64,000 nucleotides of DNA from JAENVT01 sp963773085 (GTDB lineage: Bacteria; Actinomycetota; Acidimicrobiia; Acidimicrobiales; Ilumatobacteraceae): NCBI GenBank assembly GCA_963773085.1, contig CAVYZS010000014.1, forward strand, positions 310,001-374,000, given 5' to 3'. The position numbers and the translations under genes are program-made. The notes under the pieces were generated by a model. That model saw nothing but the letters and a program-made list of their open reading frames with translations, was not told where the DNA came from and did not search any database. Positions within the stretch are counted from its first letter, which is position 1; each line of letters starts with the position of its first letter. This document shows, in pieces, positions 17,884-27,907 of the stretch.

Positions 17884-20323
17884 CTAGAGGCGGATCCGCG
17901 CCGACGTCGGGTCGTACAGCGGCCGCAGCGAAGCGCGAGCGCTCATCGCGATGCCAGCGACCTCGATGGAGAAGTTGCCCTCCTCGAACCAGCTGCGCGT
18001 CACATCGGGAGACGAAGCACAGACGTAACCCATCCCGATCGACGCACCGATCGTGTGCCCGTACATCGCCGACGTGAGATGCCCGACGCAGACGTCGTCG
18101 CGAAAGATCGGCTCACCGTGCAGCAGCAGAGGCTCGGGATCATCCAGCGCGAACTGAACGAGTCGTCGCTGGGGCCCGCGCTGACGTTGGGCGATCACGG
18201 CTTCTCGGCCGATGAACCCGCCGGGCTTGTCCCAGGCGATCGTGAAGGCGAGCCCGGCCTCGATCGGCGAGTCGCCGGCGGAGATGTCGTGCCCCCAACT
18301 CCGGTACCCCTTTTCCAGGCGGAGCGAGTTGAGCGTGTGGTAGCCCACCGGGCGACAGCCGGCCGCGATGATCGTGTCGTAGACGTGTGCGGCGATGTCG
18401 TAGGGAACCAGCAGCTCCCATCCGAGTTCGCCGACGTAGGTGATCCGAGTGGCGCGGACGAAGCCCAGTCCGAGATCGATCTCCTGCGATGTGCCGAACG
18501 GAAACGCTGCATCGGACAGATCGCAGTCGGTCAACGGCTGCAACAGGTCACGCGTTTCAGGGCCCATCACGGCGATCATGGCCATCGTGCCCGAGACATC
18601 GGTGACAGTGACGAACTCGTCGTCGGACAGGTGTCGACGGATCCAAGCCAGGTCGCGGGGCGTGGTCGCGGGGGCCGACAGCACCAGGAACTCGCACTCG
18701 CCCAGGCGAGTCACGGTGACGTCGGCTTCTATCCCGCCGAAGCGGTTCAGCCACTGCGTGTACACGATGCGTCCGGATGGCACGTCGATGTCCGCGGCAC
18801 AGATCCGCTGCAAAGCGCGAAGCGCGTCGCGGCCTTGCACCGAGAACTTCCCGTACGTGGAGATGTCGAACATCCCGACAGCTTGGCGAACTGCCTGGTG
18901 CTCCGCCGCCGCATGCTCGAACCAGTTCTGGCGACCGTAGGCGTAGACGTACTCACGAACGACACCGTCGGGCGCGTACCAGTTGGGTCGCTCCCAACCC
19001 AACAGCTCGCCGAAGACCGCGCCGTTGGCAGCGGTGCGTTCGTACAGCGGGCTGCGGCGCAACGGGCGAGCGCTCCGACGTTGGTAGTACGGCCAATGCA
19101 TGTCGTAGGCGACATCGAGGGTCTCGGTGACCCGCTGCTCCAGGAACCGTCGATTCGTCTCGTGGCGCATGACACGGGCAGGATCAGCCTCCGGAAGATC
19201 GATCGACGGTCGGCCGTCGACGAGCCAGTCGGCCAGCACCGATCCGATGCCGGGACCGGTGAGGAACCCGGTCGAGTTGAAGCCGGCGGCAATGTAGAAG
19301 TTCTGCAGATTGGGTGCCTCGCCGAAGTGGTACACACCGTCGGGCGTGAAGCTCTCCGGCCCGCCGAAGAACAATCGGATGCCTGCAGTGGCGAGTGCGG
19401 GGATCCGTTTCATGGCGATCTCGTAGAACGGACCGAGGTGATCCCAGTCGTCGGGAAGTTGCACGAAGGCAGTGTCGTCGGGGATTCCCCTCGACTGCCA
19501 CGGGTAGCTCCCGGGTTCGAAGAACCCCACCATCAGGCCATCGCCCTCGTTCTTCACGTAGAGCCAGTCGTCGGAGCTCTTGATGGTGGGAAGTCCTCGG
19601 GCCAGTCCAGGGATCGCCTCCGTGACGACGTAGTAATGAGCCAAGGCCTGCAGCGGGACCTGCACACCGGCCAGCGCGGCGATCTCGCGGCCCCACATCC
19701 CTCCGCAGTTGATCACGTACTCGGCTTCGATCGATCCGCCCGGCGTGTCGACGCCGCTGACCCGCCGACCGTTGTGACGAATCCCCACGACGGGTGTGTT
19801 CTCGAGGATTTGCACCCCTCGCTGACGGGCGCCACGGGCGAGCGACATGGTGGTGTCTGTGGCGTTGCCCCGGCCGTCGTCAGGGTAGAACAGCGATCCC
19901 ACCAAACCTTCCGGACTGAGCAACGGATACATCTCGAGGGTGCGTTCGACGTCGAGGATGTCGATGGCAATGTCGTCGTGTTTGCTCACCGAGGCTTGGC
20001 GCCTGACTTCTTCCCACCGATCGGCGTTCGTCGCCAGATGTAGCGTGCCCGTCCGCTCCCAGCCGGTCGACAAGCCGGTGTCGGCTTCGAGTGTCTTGAA
20101 CACCTCGATGCTGCGCTTCACCACCTGACGCATCCCCGACGTGGGACGAGCCGTGGTGATCAAACCGGCAGCGTGCCAGGTGGTGCCCGACGTGAGCTGG
20201 TTGCGTTCCAGCAGCACGACGTCGGTCCATCCGCGTGTGGCGAGGTGATAGGCGACGCTGCAACCAACGATCGCCACCACCGACGATGACGACCCTGGCG
20301 CGGTCTGGCAATCCGACTTCCAT
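17884..20323 (-). CDS. Dimethylglycine/sarcosine dehydrogenase-like FAD-GcvT fusion (one frame break)
   Basis: About 812 residues: an N-terminal DAO-type FAD domain, then a GcvT-like tetrahydrofolate-binding and C-terminal barrel domain. This is the architecture of dimethylglycine and sarcosine dehydrogenases, which pass the methyl group to folate. 'SGTTWHAAGLITTARPT' near residue 60 is the flavin-attachment region with the conserved Trp-His. GcvT motifs include 'DVSGTMAMIAVMGP' and 'YVGELGWELLVP'. Translation starts at ATG 20323 (MEVGLPDRARVVIVGGG). Dropping the C at 20272 gives the continuous VVIVGGGIVGCSVAYHLATRG dinucleotide fold; as given, the frame breaks within it. Confidence 0.88.
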
Positions 20324-20380
20324 GCGACGCATTCTGCTCGGTCGACGCCGACCAGACGCGACCGACACCCGACCCCAACG

Positions 20381-20483
20381 CTCGTCGGGCGCGAAATCAG
20401 CAGTCAGGCTTCGGATTTCGCACCCAACCAGCCGCAACGGGCGCGAGAACCACAGCCCCAGTACCGGAATCGCGCCCGACGAG
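20381..20483. repeat. 103-bp element with 14-bp perfect terminal inverted repeats (dispersed family, copy 1)
   Basis: The ends CTCGTCGGGCGCGA (20381-20394) and TCGCGCCCGACGAG (20470-20483) are exact inverted repeats. Inside lies CGCACCCAACCAGC followed by a second GGGCGCGA (20439-20446) and the half-palindrome CAGTACCGGAAT. Related pieces occur at 51133-51175 and 61691-61775. Small, non-coding, intergenic and palindromic, it resembles a REP or MITE-like repeat. Confidence 0.6.
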
Positions 20484-20515
20484 CCCGCATGGACGCGGTG
20501 CTCCCGGAGCGTCGC

Positions 20516-20528
20516 TAGCGTTCGGACG
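20516..20528 (+). promoter_or_regulatory. Leaderless promoter of the DUF1905-P450 operon
   Basis: TAGCGT (20516-20521) ends seven bases before ATG 20529, without a ribosome site. Confidence 0.4.
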
Positions 20529-20858
20529 ATGGACGGCAACCGATTCTCGTTCGACGCCACGGTCTGGGAACACGTCGGGCCGAGCTCGTGGTACTTCGTG
20601 AGCCTGCCGGAGTCGGACGCCGATGACATCGACGAGATCTTCGGCCACAACGCCGCTGGGTTCGGGTCAATACGTGTCGCCGCGAAAATCGGGGATACAC
20701 GGTGGACGACGTCGATCTTCCCCGACACCAAACGCGGCACCTACGTGTTGCCGCTGAAAAAGGCGGTGCGCGTCGCCGAGGGCCTCGCCGATGGCAGCGT
20801 CGCTCGCGTCGACCTGGAAGTTGTCGTGCGCGGATCACAACCACCGGAGGAACCATGA
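20529..20858 (+). CDS. DUF1905-domain protein
   Basis: A 109-residue protein of the DUF1905 family: 'FSFDATVWEHVGPSSWYFVSLPESDADDIDEI', a conserved glycine/serine turn, then 'GDTRWTTSIFPDTKRGTYVLPLKKAVR'. Family members are small beta-barrel proteins of unknown function, sometimes fused to YdeI-like domains. It overlaps the P450 start by four bases (ATGA) and is therefore probably co-expressed with it. Confidence 0.85.
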   Translation: MDGNRFSFDATVWEHVGPSSWYFVSLPESDADDIDEIFGHNAAGFGSIRVAAKIGDTRWTTSIFPDTKRGTYVLPLKKAVRVAEGLADGSVARVDLEVVVRGSQPPEEP

Positions 20859-22147
20859 CGGAATCGGCGTATCACCAAGCTCCATCAGCCGATGTGCCCC
20901 CACCCGTCGGCTGCCCGGTCGATCATTCGTGGAGCCCACTTTCGCCCGTGTACCTCGACGACCCCTACGCCGGAGCGGCTGCGCTGCGCGACTACGGCGG
21001 CGCCTTCTACTCCGAGCAACTCGGCTATCTCGTGATCACCTCGATGGCAGACATCGACGCCGTGTTCACGGATCACGAGACATTTGCATCGACCAATGTG
21101 CAGGATCCCGTGTTCCCCCTCGACCCTGCCGCCGCCGCCGTCCTGAGTGCCACGGATTTCGATCCGGTCGCGGTGATGTCGAATCGTCCCGAACCGGACC
21201 ACGGGCGCATCCGGGTATACGCGCGTCAAGGATTCTCCAACAGTCGGCTGAAGACGCTGGAGCCGTTCATCCGCCGGCGCACCGACGAACTCATCGACGC
21301 CATGCTCGCAACCGGGTCACCCACCGAATTCGTGCAAGCGCTCGCCTTTCCGTTGCCCGGCGAGACCGTGTTCCGATTCATCGGATTTCCGGCCGCCGAT
21401 GACGAGTTGTTGAAAGGCTGGTGTCTCGACCGGAAGAGTTTCTCGTGGGGTCACCCATCACCGGCCGAGCAGGTCGACATCGCTACGAAGATGCTCGCCT
21501 ATTGGCGCTATTGCCGCGCGTTCGTCGCTGACAAGCGGGATCATCGCGGCGACGACTTCACCAGTGAACTGCTCGACGCCCACGACGCCGACAACACCGA
21601 ACTCGCGTACCGGGAAGTCGAGTCGATCGTGTACGGCCTCTCGTTCGCCGGCCACGAAGCCGTCACGGCCCTGTTGTGCAACAGCCTGCTCTGCCTGCTC
21701 CCACGCCGCGATCTGTGGACTGAACTCGCCGCCGATCCGTCATGGATCAACAATGCCGTCGAGGAGGTGCTCCGGTTCGAATCGAGCCAGATCTCGTGGC
21801 GACGTGTCACGACTCGGCCGACCACCCTCGCCGGTTACGACCTTCCTGCCGGGACGAAGATCTTCATGAACTTCGCCACCGCCAACCGTGAACCGGAAAT
21901 TTTCGACAACCCCGACGTCTTCGACATTCACCGCCCGAATGCCAATCGGCACATCTCGTTCGGCAAGGGCGTGCACTACTGCCTCGGCGCGATGCTCGCC
22001 AAAGTCGAGACCCGCATCGTCGTCGCAGCACTTGCCGAGCGAATTCCGTCTCTGCGCTTCGCTCCCGACCAGAACCTGGAGTACTCGGCCAACATCACCT
22101 TCCGAGGTCCCAACCAACTCCTCCTCGAGTGGGACGAAGACCAGTGA
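20855..22147 (+). CDS. Cytochrome P450
   Basis: A 430-residue soluble bacterial P450. Motifs: I-helix AGHEAVT (the usual acid-threonine pair is Glu-Ala-Val-Thr here), ExxR in EEVLRFE, and the heme-cysteine loop FGKGVHYCLGAML with the axial Cys. A GGAGG ribosome site precedes the ATG. It would hydroxylate a hydrophobic substrate using ferredoxin partners, none of which is encoded nearby. The upstream DUF1905 gene is coupled to it. Substrate unknown; a second P450 is at 41775. Confidence 0.92.
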   Translation: MTESAYHQAPSADVPPPVGCPVDHSWSPLSPVYLDDPYAGAAALRDYGGAFYSEQLGYLVITSMADIDAVFTDHETFASTNVQDPVFPLDPAAAAVLSATDFDPVAVMSNRPEPDHGRIRVYARQGFSNSRLKTLEPFIRRRTDELIDAMLATGSPTEFVQALAFPLPGETVFRFIGFPAADDELLKGWCLDRKSFSWGHPSPAEQVDIATKMLAYWRYCRAFVADKRDHRGDDFTSELLDAHDADNTELAYREVESIVYGLSFAGHEAVTALLCNSLLCLLPRRDLWTELAADPSWINNAVEEVLRFESSQISWRRVTTRPTTLAGYDLPAGTKIFMNFATANREPEIFDNPDVFDIHRPNANRHISFGKGVHYCLGAMLAKVETRIVVAALAERIPSLRFAPDQNLEYSANITFRGPNQLLLEWDEDQ

Positions 22148-22171
22148 GTGACGCGGAAGTAGCCCCGATGC

Positions 22172-22585
22172 CTACGAATGCTTGTTGGTAGCAGATCCAT
22201 CCACGGAGTCCTTGGGTTGCTGACTCTGGATGATCTTCCACCGCTGCCAGGGCCACGCTCCTTCGATCTCGACGTCGAGGGAGAAGCTCAACAGGATGCG
22301 GATGAGGACGATGGTTCCCAGAACGAGCACGCTCTCGACGGTGGCATCCACGAGGATCGTGCGGATGATGTCGGCGACGATCAACACCTCGAGTCCGAGC
22401 AGGATCGCATGTCCGAGGTCTCGACGCAGAATCACGTAGGAGGCCTGCCGGGTGTCGGCTCGGAGTATCCGCGGCGCAGCGACCACCAGCGCGGCGCCGC
22501 CACCCAGCACCATGATCGCCGCGCCAACAGACTCGACGACCCGAACGACGTCGGAGATCACGGACTCAAAGCTGGAAGCGATCAT
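22172..22585 (-). CDS. DUF1622 family membrane protein
   Basis: A 137-residue membrane protein with three hydrophobic segments (near residues 20-40, 60-85 and 90-110) separated by 'RRDLGHAILLGLEVLIVADIIRTI', the hallmark of DUF1622. Function unknown. It converges on the P450 gene. The start is placed at MIASSFESVISDVV; an in-frame ATG 39 bases upstream is possible. Confidence 0.75.
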   Translation of the reverse strand: MIASSFESVISDVVRVVESVGAAIMVLGGGAALVVAAPRILRADTRQASYVILRRDLGHAILLGLEVLIVADIIRTILVDATVESVLVLGTIVLIRILLSFSLDVEIEGAWPWQRWKIIQSQQPKDSVDGSATNKHS

Positions 22586-22627
22586 GCAGTACCGAAGTGG
22601 TCCATCGATTCGAGGTCCAGACATCGA

Positions 22628-24055
22628 CTACAGCTGCAGGGACTTGGTCTCGAGGAACTCCTCGAACCCGAATCGGCCGTACTCGCGTCCCGAGCCCGAC
22701 TGCTTGTAGCCACCGAACGGGGCGAGGCCGTTGGACTTGCCGCCGTTCACCTCGACCTGACCGGCACGGAGCTGGCGGGCAACGCTCATGGCGCGGGCCT
22801 TGTCGGCCGACCACACCCCGGCGGACAGACCATAAGGCGTGTCGTTGGCGATCCGGACTGCATCGGCTTCGTCGTCGTACGGCACGATCGACAGGACGGG
22901 ACCGAAGATCTCTTCTCGTGAGATCGTCATGTCGGGGTCGACGTTGGAGAACACCGTCGGGCGAACGTAGAACCCGGCTTCGAGTCCTTCAGGTGCGCCG
23001 ATACCACCGACGATCAGGTCGGCGCCCTCATCGATCCCGATCTGGATGTATCGCTGCACTCGATCGCGCTGGGCTGCCGAGGCGAGCGGACCGAGCTTCA
23101 CGCCGTCGTCGAACGGATTGCCGACGGTCATCGCCTCGGCCGCCGATGCGGCAACGGCCTCGGCCTCGGCGAGGCGGCTGCGAGGAACGAGCAAGCGGGT
23201 CAGAGCAGCGCAGGTCTGGCCCGAGTTGGGGAAACAACGCCCGACGCCTCCCTTGACAGCCGCGGCGAAGCCCTCGCTGTCGAGATCGTCGAGGATCACG
23301 TTGGGTCCCTTGCCGCCGAGCTCGAGAGCCACCCTCTTGACCGTTGCCGAGGCGACCTCGGCAACGCGCGTGCCTGCCCGGGTCGAACCGGTGAAGCTGA
23401 CCATGTCGATATCGGGATTGGCGGCGATCGCTTCGCCGACGACGGGTCCGAGTCCCGACACGAGATTGAACACACCAGCCGGAACACCCACTTCGTGCAT
23501 CGCCTCGGCGAGGATGAACGCGTCGAGCGGGGCGACCTCGCTGGGCTTGAGGACGACGGTGCATCCGGCAGCCATGGCGTAGGCGACCTTGGCTGTGATC
23601 TGACGTAGCGGGTAGTTCCACGGAGTGATGCAGCCGACGACGCCGATCGGTTCGCGAATCACCAGGCTGTTGCCGATCTCCTCCTCGTACACGAACGTCT
23701 CGGCGATGTCGGCGGCGACGCGGAACGAGCCGATGGCGGCGGCGACCTGGGCAACCTGCGATGGCCCCTTGGCCATGCCTGTCTCGCGGATGATCACGTC
23801 GAGCAGCTCGGCGGACCTGGCATCGAGTGCATCGGCAACCCGCGTGAGGTACTTGCCGCGCTCCTCGGCAGCCATCGTGGACCATTTCGGAAACGCTCGC
23901 CGGGCTGCGACTACCGCCACGTCGACGTCGGCCGCGGCCCCGGACGGAACCGATCCGAGCACGGCCCCGTTCGTCGAGTCGAAGACATCGAGCTGGCCGC
24001 TCGCAGCCGAGGAAACCCAATTGCCGTCGATGTAGATCTGCGTGTAGTCGGTCAC
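22628..24055 (-). CDS. NAD(P)-dependent aldehyde dehydrogenase
   Basis: A 475-residue aldehyde dehydrogenase. Cofactor loop FTGSTRAG, the glutamate motif VALELGGKGPNVILDD, the catalytic cysteine in NSGQTCAALTRLLV and the late EEIFGPVLSI block are all intact. It oxidises an aldehyde to its acid. The GTG start follows a TAGGCT -10 box by exactly six bases, so the message is probably leaderless. The substrate is undetermined; the neighbouring amine-oxidation and P450 genes are consistent with betaine-aldehyde or a fatty aldehyde. Confidence 0.92.
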   Translation of the reverse strand: MTDYTQIYIDGNWVSSAASGQLDVFDSTNGAVLGSVPSGAAADVDVAVVAARRAFPKWSTMAAEERGKYLTRVADALDARSAELLDVIIRETGMAKGPSQVAQVAAAIGSFRVAADIAETFVYEEEIGNSLVIREPIGVVGCITPWNYPLRQITAKVAYAMAAGCTVVLKPSEVAPLDAFILAEAMHEVGVPAGVFNLVSGLGPVVGEAIAANPDIDMVSFTGSTRAGTRVAEVASATVKRVALELGGKGPNVILDDLDSEGFAAAVKGGVGRCFPNSGQTCAALTRLLVPRSRLAEAEAVAASAAEAMTVGNPFDDGVKLGPLASAAQRDRVQRYIQIGIDEGADLIVGGIGAPEGLEAGFYVRPTVFSNVDPDMTISREEIFGPVLSIVPYDDEADAVRIANDTPYGLSAGVWSADKARAMSVARQLRAGQVEVNGGKSNGLAPFGGYKQSGSGREYGRFGFEEFLETKSLQL

Positions 24056-24067
24056 GCCACGAGCCTA
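24056..24067 (-). promoter_or_regulatory. Leaderless promoter of the aldehyde dehydrogenase gene
   Basis: On the minus strand TAGGCT (24067-24062) is followed by six bases and then GTG at 24055, with no ribosome site. Confidence 0.45.
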
Positions 24068-24124
24068 CGACACGACTTGCTGGCCCACCCGATCCGCTAG
24101 ACGATGTCGACGGAGGTCGATCGC

Positions 24125-25729
24125 TCAGAAGCAGTCCGTGCTGCTCTCCAGGATCGCGTCGATCGACAGCGCGATGGCCAGGCGTATCCGTCCGGGGTGC
24201 TCGACGAAGACCCTGATCCAGCCGTCAGCCGTCGGCTCGATGCAGGCCGCCCCTTCTGTCACCGAATACAGGTCGGTGTACCTGAACTTCAACGTGGTCC
24301 ACCCGGTGCGTGTGGCGTCGATGGTCAGCTCGTCCGGCGCGACGTCGACGACAGTGGCCCCATTGTCGACGAGCGGCGAGGGATCGACAACCGCGTAGAC
24401 CCTCCACTCGTCGTTGGCCATCACCTCGCGGAGGTAAGCAGGTCGGCTGCGGATGACTGCAGCCTCGTCCTCGGACATGGCGCGCAGCTTGCCGAGCGGT
24501 AGAGCGACGATGGACACGGCGTGGTCGAGCAGCCATCGGTGATACGTCTCCGCGTCCAGGTGACCTGTGTAGAACTCCGGGTTCAACAGCCGATCGAGCT
24601 GGGTCTCCCAGCCGCGAGCAATCCCGTTGGCACGCAGCGCCAATGTGTCTGCCTGGGCGAACGTTTCGGTCGGCACAACCTCCAGCCTCAGCGGCTGCGG
24701 GAGCGTATCGAGATACGACACCAGCGAGTCGTAGAAGGCGGTTCTCGCCGTTCGATCTGCCGGCCTGAATGCCAACGAGATGGAGGCCGCATTCCAGATC
24801 AGGCAGCCGGCGACGATCAATGTAACCATCGTGCGACGGTGGCACATCAGGGTGAGCGCCGCGGCCGGCCCGGCGACGAGCCAACCCAGGCGCACCACGT
24901 TCCCGCCAAGGGGTGACCTGATCATGAACGCGCCGATGGCGACGAGTTCATAGAGGATCGCACCCCACCGAACGAGCGGCACGGCTCGACCACACCACCC
25001 GGCCCAGACCACCGCGATGGTCAGCAGGGCGAAGCTTCCGAACGTGAACGGGAACCAGCCCCCCTCGGGGAACATCGCGATCAGGGCGCCGACCGGAGCC
25101 ACAGCCGCCACAAATGCAATCACGAGCAACTGCCGCGGCGCAGCGCGCGCCAGCCACGCGGCGGCGATGATGATGACCAGCGACATGGCGCCCAGCGGTG
25201 ATGAAAGACCGCACAATGCCGCGCACCCTGCCATGAGCCAACGGCGCTCGCGCTGCAGCGCCAGCATCGCCATGGTGCCGAACATCACGGCATCCAGGAA
25301 CGTGATCCGACCGCCCCACAAGTTCACGCCGCACCCGAAGGCGAACAGCACAACACCGACTACCGGATCAGGCAGCCCCGGGTTGGCGCCGTGCCACCGC
25401 TCGACCACCAGGATGAAGCACCAAGTCGCAACGAGGACCGCCGCAATGGCGACCGGAACCACACCGAGCACGCTTCCGAGCACCGGTGCCACGACGCCGA
25501 AGCCCGGCAACGGGTGGCCGCCGAACCACAGGTTGTTCCACAGGTACACGCCGCGATCTGCCAACTGGGCCCGAAAGTGACCGCTGGCGAAATCCTGCGA
25601 CGGCGGCCCGATGACGAGGTAGGTCAGGCAGATCGCTCCTGCAACCGCCATTCCAATCGAGCGGGTCCGTCGCAACTCGGGGTCGACGACGGGCGGGATC
25701 GTTGGCACGTCTACGTGTGTCAGCGACAT
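24125..25729 (-). CDS. PTPS-related polytopic membrane protein (paralogue A)
   Basis: A 534-residue membrane protein: about ten hydrophobic segments over the first 330 residues, then a roughly 190-residue extracytoplasmic tail rich in Trp/Tyr/Asp. The loop 'WNNLWFGGHPLPGFG' after the first membrane segment matches the 6-pyruvoyl-tetrahydropterin-synthase-related membrane family, related to GT-C glycosyltransferases. In that family the loop region holds the presumed catalytic acid (QDFASGHF precedes it). A close paralogue is at 45355. The start is chosen as MSLTHVDVP to match the paralogue; an ATG 12 bases upstream is possible. Glycosyl transfer to a cell-envelope polymer is inference. Confidence 0.75.
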   Translation of the reverse strand: MSLTHVDVPTIPPVVDPELRRTRSIGMAVAGAICLTYLVIGPPSQDFASGHFRAQLADRGVYLWNNLWFGGHPLPGFGVVAPVLGSVLGVVPVAIAAVLVATWCFILVVERWHGANPGLPDPVVGVVLFAFGCGVNLWGGRITFLDAVMFGTMAMLALQRERRWLMAGCAALCGLSSPLGAMSLVIIIAAAWLARAAPRQLLVIAFVAAVAPVGALIAMFPEGGWFPFTFGSFALLTIAVVWAGWCGRAVPLVRWGAILYELVAIGAFMIRSPLGGNVVRLGWLVAGPAAALTLMCHRRTMVTLIVAGCLIWNAASISLAFRPADRTARTAFYDSLVSYLDTLPQPLRLEVVPTETFAQADTLALRANGIARGWETQLDRLLNPEFYTGHLDAETYHRWLLDHAVSIVALPLGKLRAMSEDEAAVIRSRPAYLREVMANDEWRVYAVVDPSPLVDNGATVVDVAPDELTIDATRTGWTTLKFRYTDLYSVTEGAACIEPTADGWIRVFVEHPGRIRLAIALSIDAILESSTDCF

Positions 25730-25787
25730 CTCTATCACCATACGTGCTCGAGCCGGCACTCCGTCCGCGCCCTCCCCGTTGTCAGCT

Positions 25788-27907
25788 CTAGAGAAGCTCG
25801 GCGATGCGCTGTGCCGCCCTGGCGGCACCGTTCGGGTCGACGGGCAAGTACTGAACGGGCGTGTCGATCTGGCTGACGATCGCCGCGGCGAGCACTTCGG
25901 GATCGACCGCATCGTGGTAGTCGACACGCATGCCGGCGCCGTGTCGTTGCAGGCGGTGGGCGACGTGGAAGTTCTGCTCGAAGTGGTGCTGCAGCGGGAT
26001 GAAGACGAACGGACGGCGGTTGGCAGTCAGCTCCATGCACGTGGTGAGGCCACCCTGCACCACTGCGACATCGCACGCGGCGAGATGGCGATGCAGGTTG
26101 GGCACGTACTGGTGGTAGGTCACGCCCTCGCGCTGCGGCAGCGAGCGCGGATCGATGCGCGGGCCCGGCGACGACTACGAAGCGCAGCCCATCGACCAGC
26201 CGTCGGGCGATCGGCATCGCGTCGATGACACGGCGAAGCAGTGACAGGCCGACCCCCGAACCTCCGACGGTGACGATGCACACCCGCTCGTCGGGTCGAT
26301 AACCGAGCTCGGCTCGCAAGCGCCTGCGCGATCGGCGAACTCGGCTGGATCGAAGCCGGTGATGTAGCCGGCGAACTCGAAGTTGTCCTCGGTCCATTCG
26401 CGGATGGACGGCAGGTCGGGTCCGAACGTGTCGGGCACGATGTCGTCGGGATCGCCGACGAAGATCGAGCGATCACGAAGCCGGTCGGTAGCGCGCCCGA
26501 TGCTCGATCATCTCGGCGTTGTAGTCGGCGGTGAGCGCCGCTTCGGCATCGCCGCCGTCGGGCATCGGTAGCCAGCCGACGAAGTCGGTCATCCATGCGA
26601 ACGCAAATCGTCTTCAGCTCTGGGTTCTCGTGGAGGAAGTAGTCGACGTCCCACGCCTCGTCGCCGATCACGAGGTCGTAGTGCTCGTCCTCGATCGACG
26701 TCGTGGAAGACCATGAAGTTGTTGACGAGGATCTCGTCCATCCGTCGGATCGCTTGAAAGGCGTGCAGGTCGTGTTCGTGCGCCTCGTCCTCGATGTGCG
26801 CGGATTCGTTGGCGAGCCACCGCGATGCCGGATGAATGCGCTCGCCGGCGGTGTCCAGCACGGTGGTCACCGGATGCTGGGCGAGCCAGTCGATCTGCAG
26901 GTCGGGATGGTGTTGACGGAGCTCGGCAGCGATCGCCGCGTCGCGGCACGCGTGTCCGAGCCCGATCGGCGACGAGAGGTACAGCGCCCGCTTCGGACGA
27001 CGTGGTGAGCGCACGAATCGGGCCCTGGTCGTGTTGCAGCGTCCGGTGACAGTGTTCGCGAACTCGTCGATCAGCCGGTTGACGAGCACGGGATCGCGGG
27101 CGTGCGGCGCGTGGCCACCTCCGGCGACGGTGACGAGCCGACCGCCGGTGACCTCGGCCAGCGCGACCCCCGATTCGTACGCCCGGATCGCGTCGTCGTC
27201 GCCGTGGACCACGAGGACCGGGCACGAGACTCGTTCACACACCGCCCGGAAGCTCTCTCGTCCACATGCGGCGAGGCCACGATCGGCGTCGGCGAGCAGT
27301 GACGGATCGATCTCGAGGCCCCATCCGACGCAGTCCTCGATCTGCTTGGTGGAGTGCGGTTCGGTGAAGATCCGGCCGAAGAAGAACTGGAGGAAGTCGT
27401 CGAAGTCTTCTTTCCAGTAGTACTCGTTGTACTTCGCCCAACCGTCGTGGGTGTCGAGCGGTATCGTCGAACGGGTACTCCTGGCGTTCTGGTATCGGTG
27501 CGGCCAGCGGTACCGCAGGACCGATCGCGACAAGGCCGGCGACACGTTCGGGATGGTCGGCGGCGACCTGGATGCCCCACAGCGTTCCGCACGAGAATCC
27601 GACGAGCACCCCACGATCGATCTCGAGTGCGTCGAGCACTGCGAGCGTGTCTGCTGCGAACTGATGATGCGAGTAGGCTTCGGCGCCCGTGGGTCGACCG
27701 GATCGACCGGTTCCACGACCGTCGAAGGTGAGCGACTCGATGATGGCGCGCGAGGTAGGGCACCTGGAGCTTCCAGAACCGCGACGGCAGGATCGACCAG
27801 GTCGGCAGGAGCACGATCGGTGTCTCGCCCTCGCCGAAGCCCTCCCAGGCGATGTCGACGCCGTCGCGTTGCACGACTCCGACTTCGTTCGGTTCGAGCG
27901 CTCTCAT
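25788..27907 (-). CDS. Alpha/beta hydrolase fused to a glycosyltransferase (frame broken about eight times)
   Basis: Read through frame changes, this is one roughly 700-residue protein. Residues 1 to about 280 are an alpha/beta hydrolase (ERDG-type start MRALEPNEVGVVQRDG, nucleophile elbow VGFSCGTLWG, late motif VHGDDDAIRAYE and catalytic His in GGGHAPHARDP). The rest is a UDP-glycosyltransferase-like domain (ALYLSSPIGLGHACRDAAIAAELR, DPDDIVPDTFGPDL, GGSGVG and the C-terminal VVQGGLTTCMELTANRRP, EQNFH). The fusion itself is a known actinobacterial arrangement. Breaks at 27733, 27459, 26696, 26602, 26486, 26328, 26321 and 26160 are all repaired by removing one G after C on the coding strand. 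The ATG overlaps the TetR stop (ATGA). Natural substrate unknown. Confidence 0.75.

Noticed and set aside
17785..20043. 752-codon open frame on the plus strand
   Set aside because: Lies antisense to the FAD-GcvT gene, which has clear motifs throughout.
25788..27907. Programmed frameshifting as an explanation for the broken hydrolase-glycosyltransferase
   Set aside because: Eight shifts in one message with no slippery sequences or stem-loops at the sites is not consistent with programmed recoding; a uniform extra base at each C|G step fits an artefact better.
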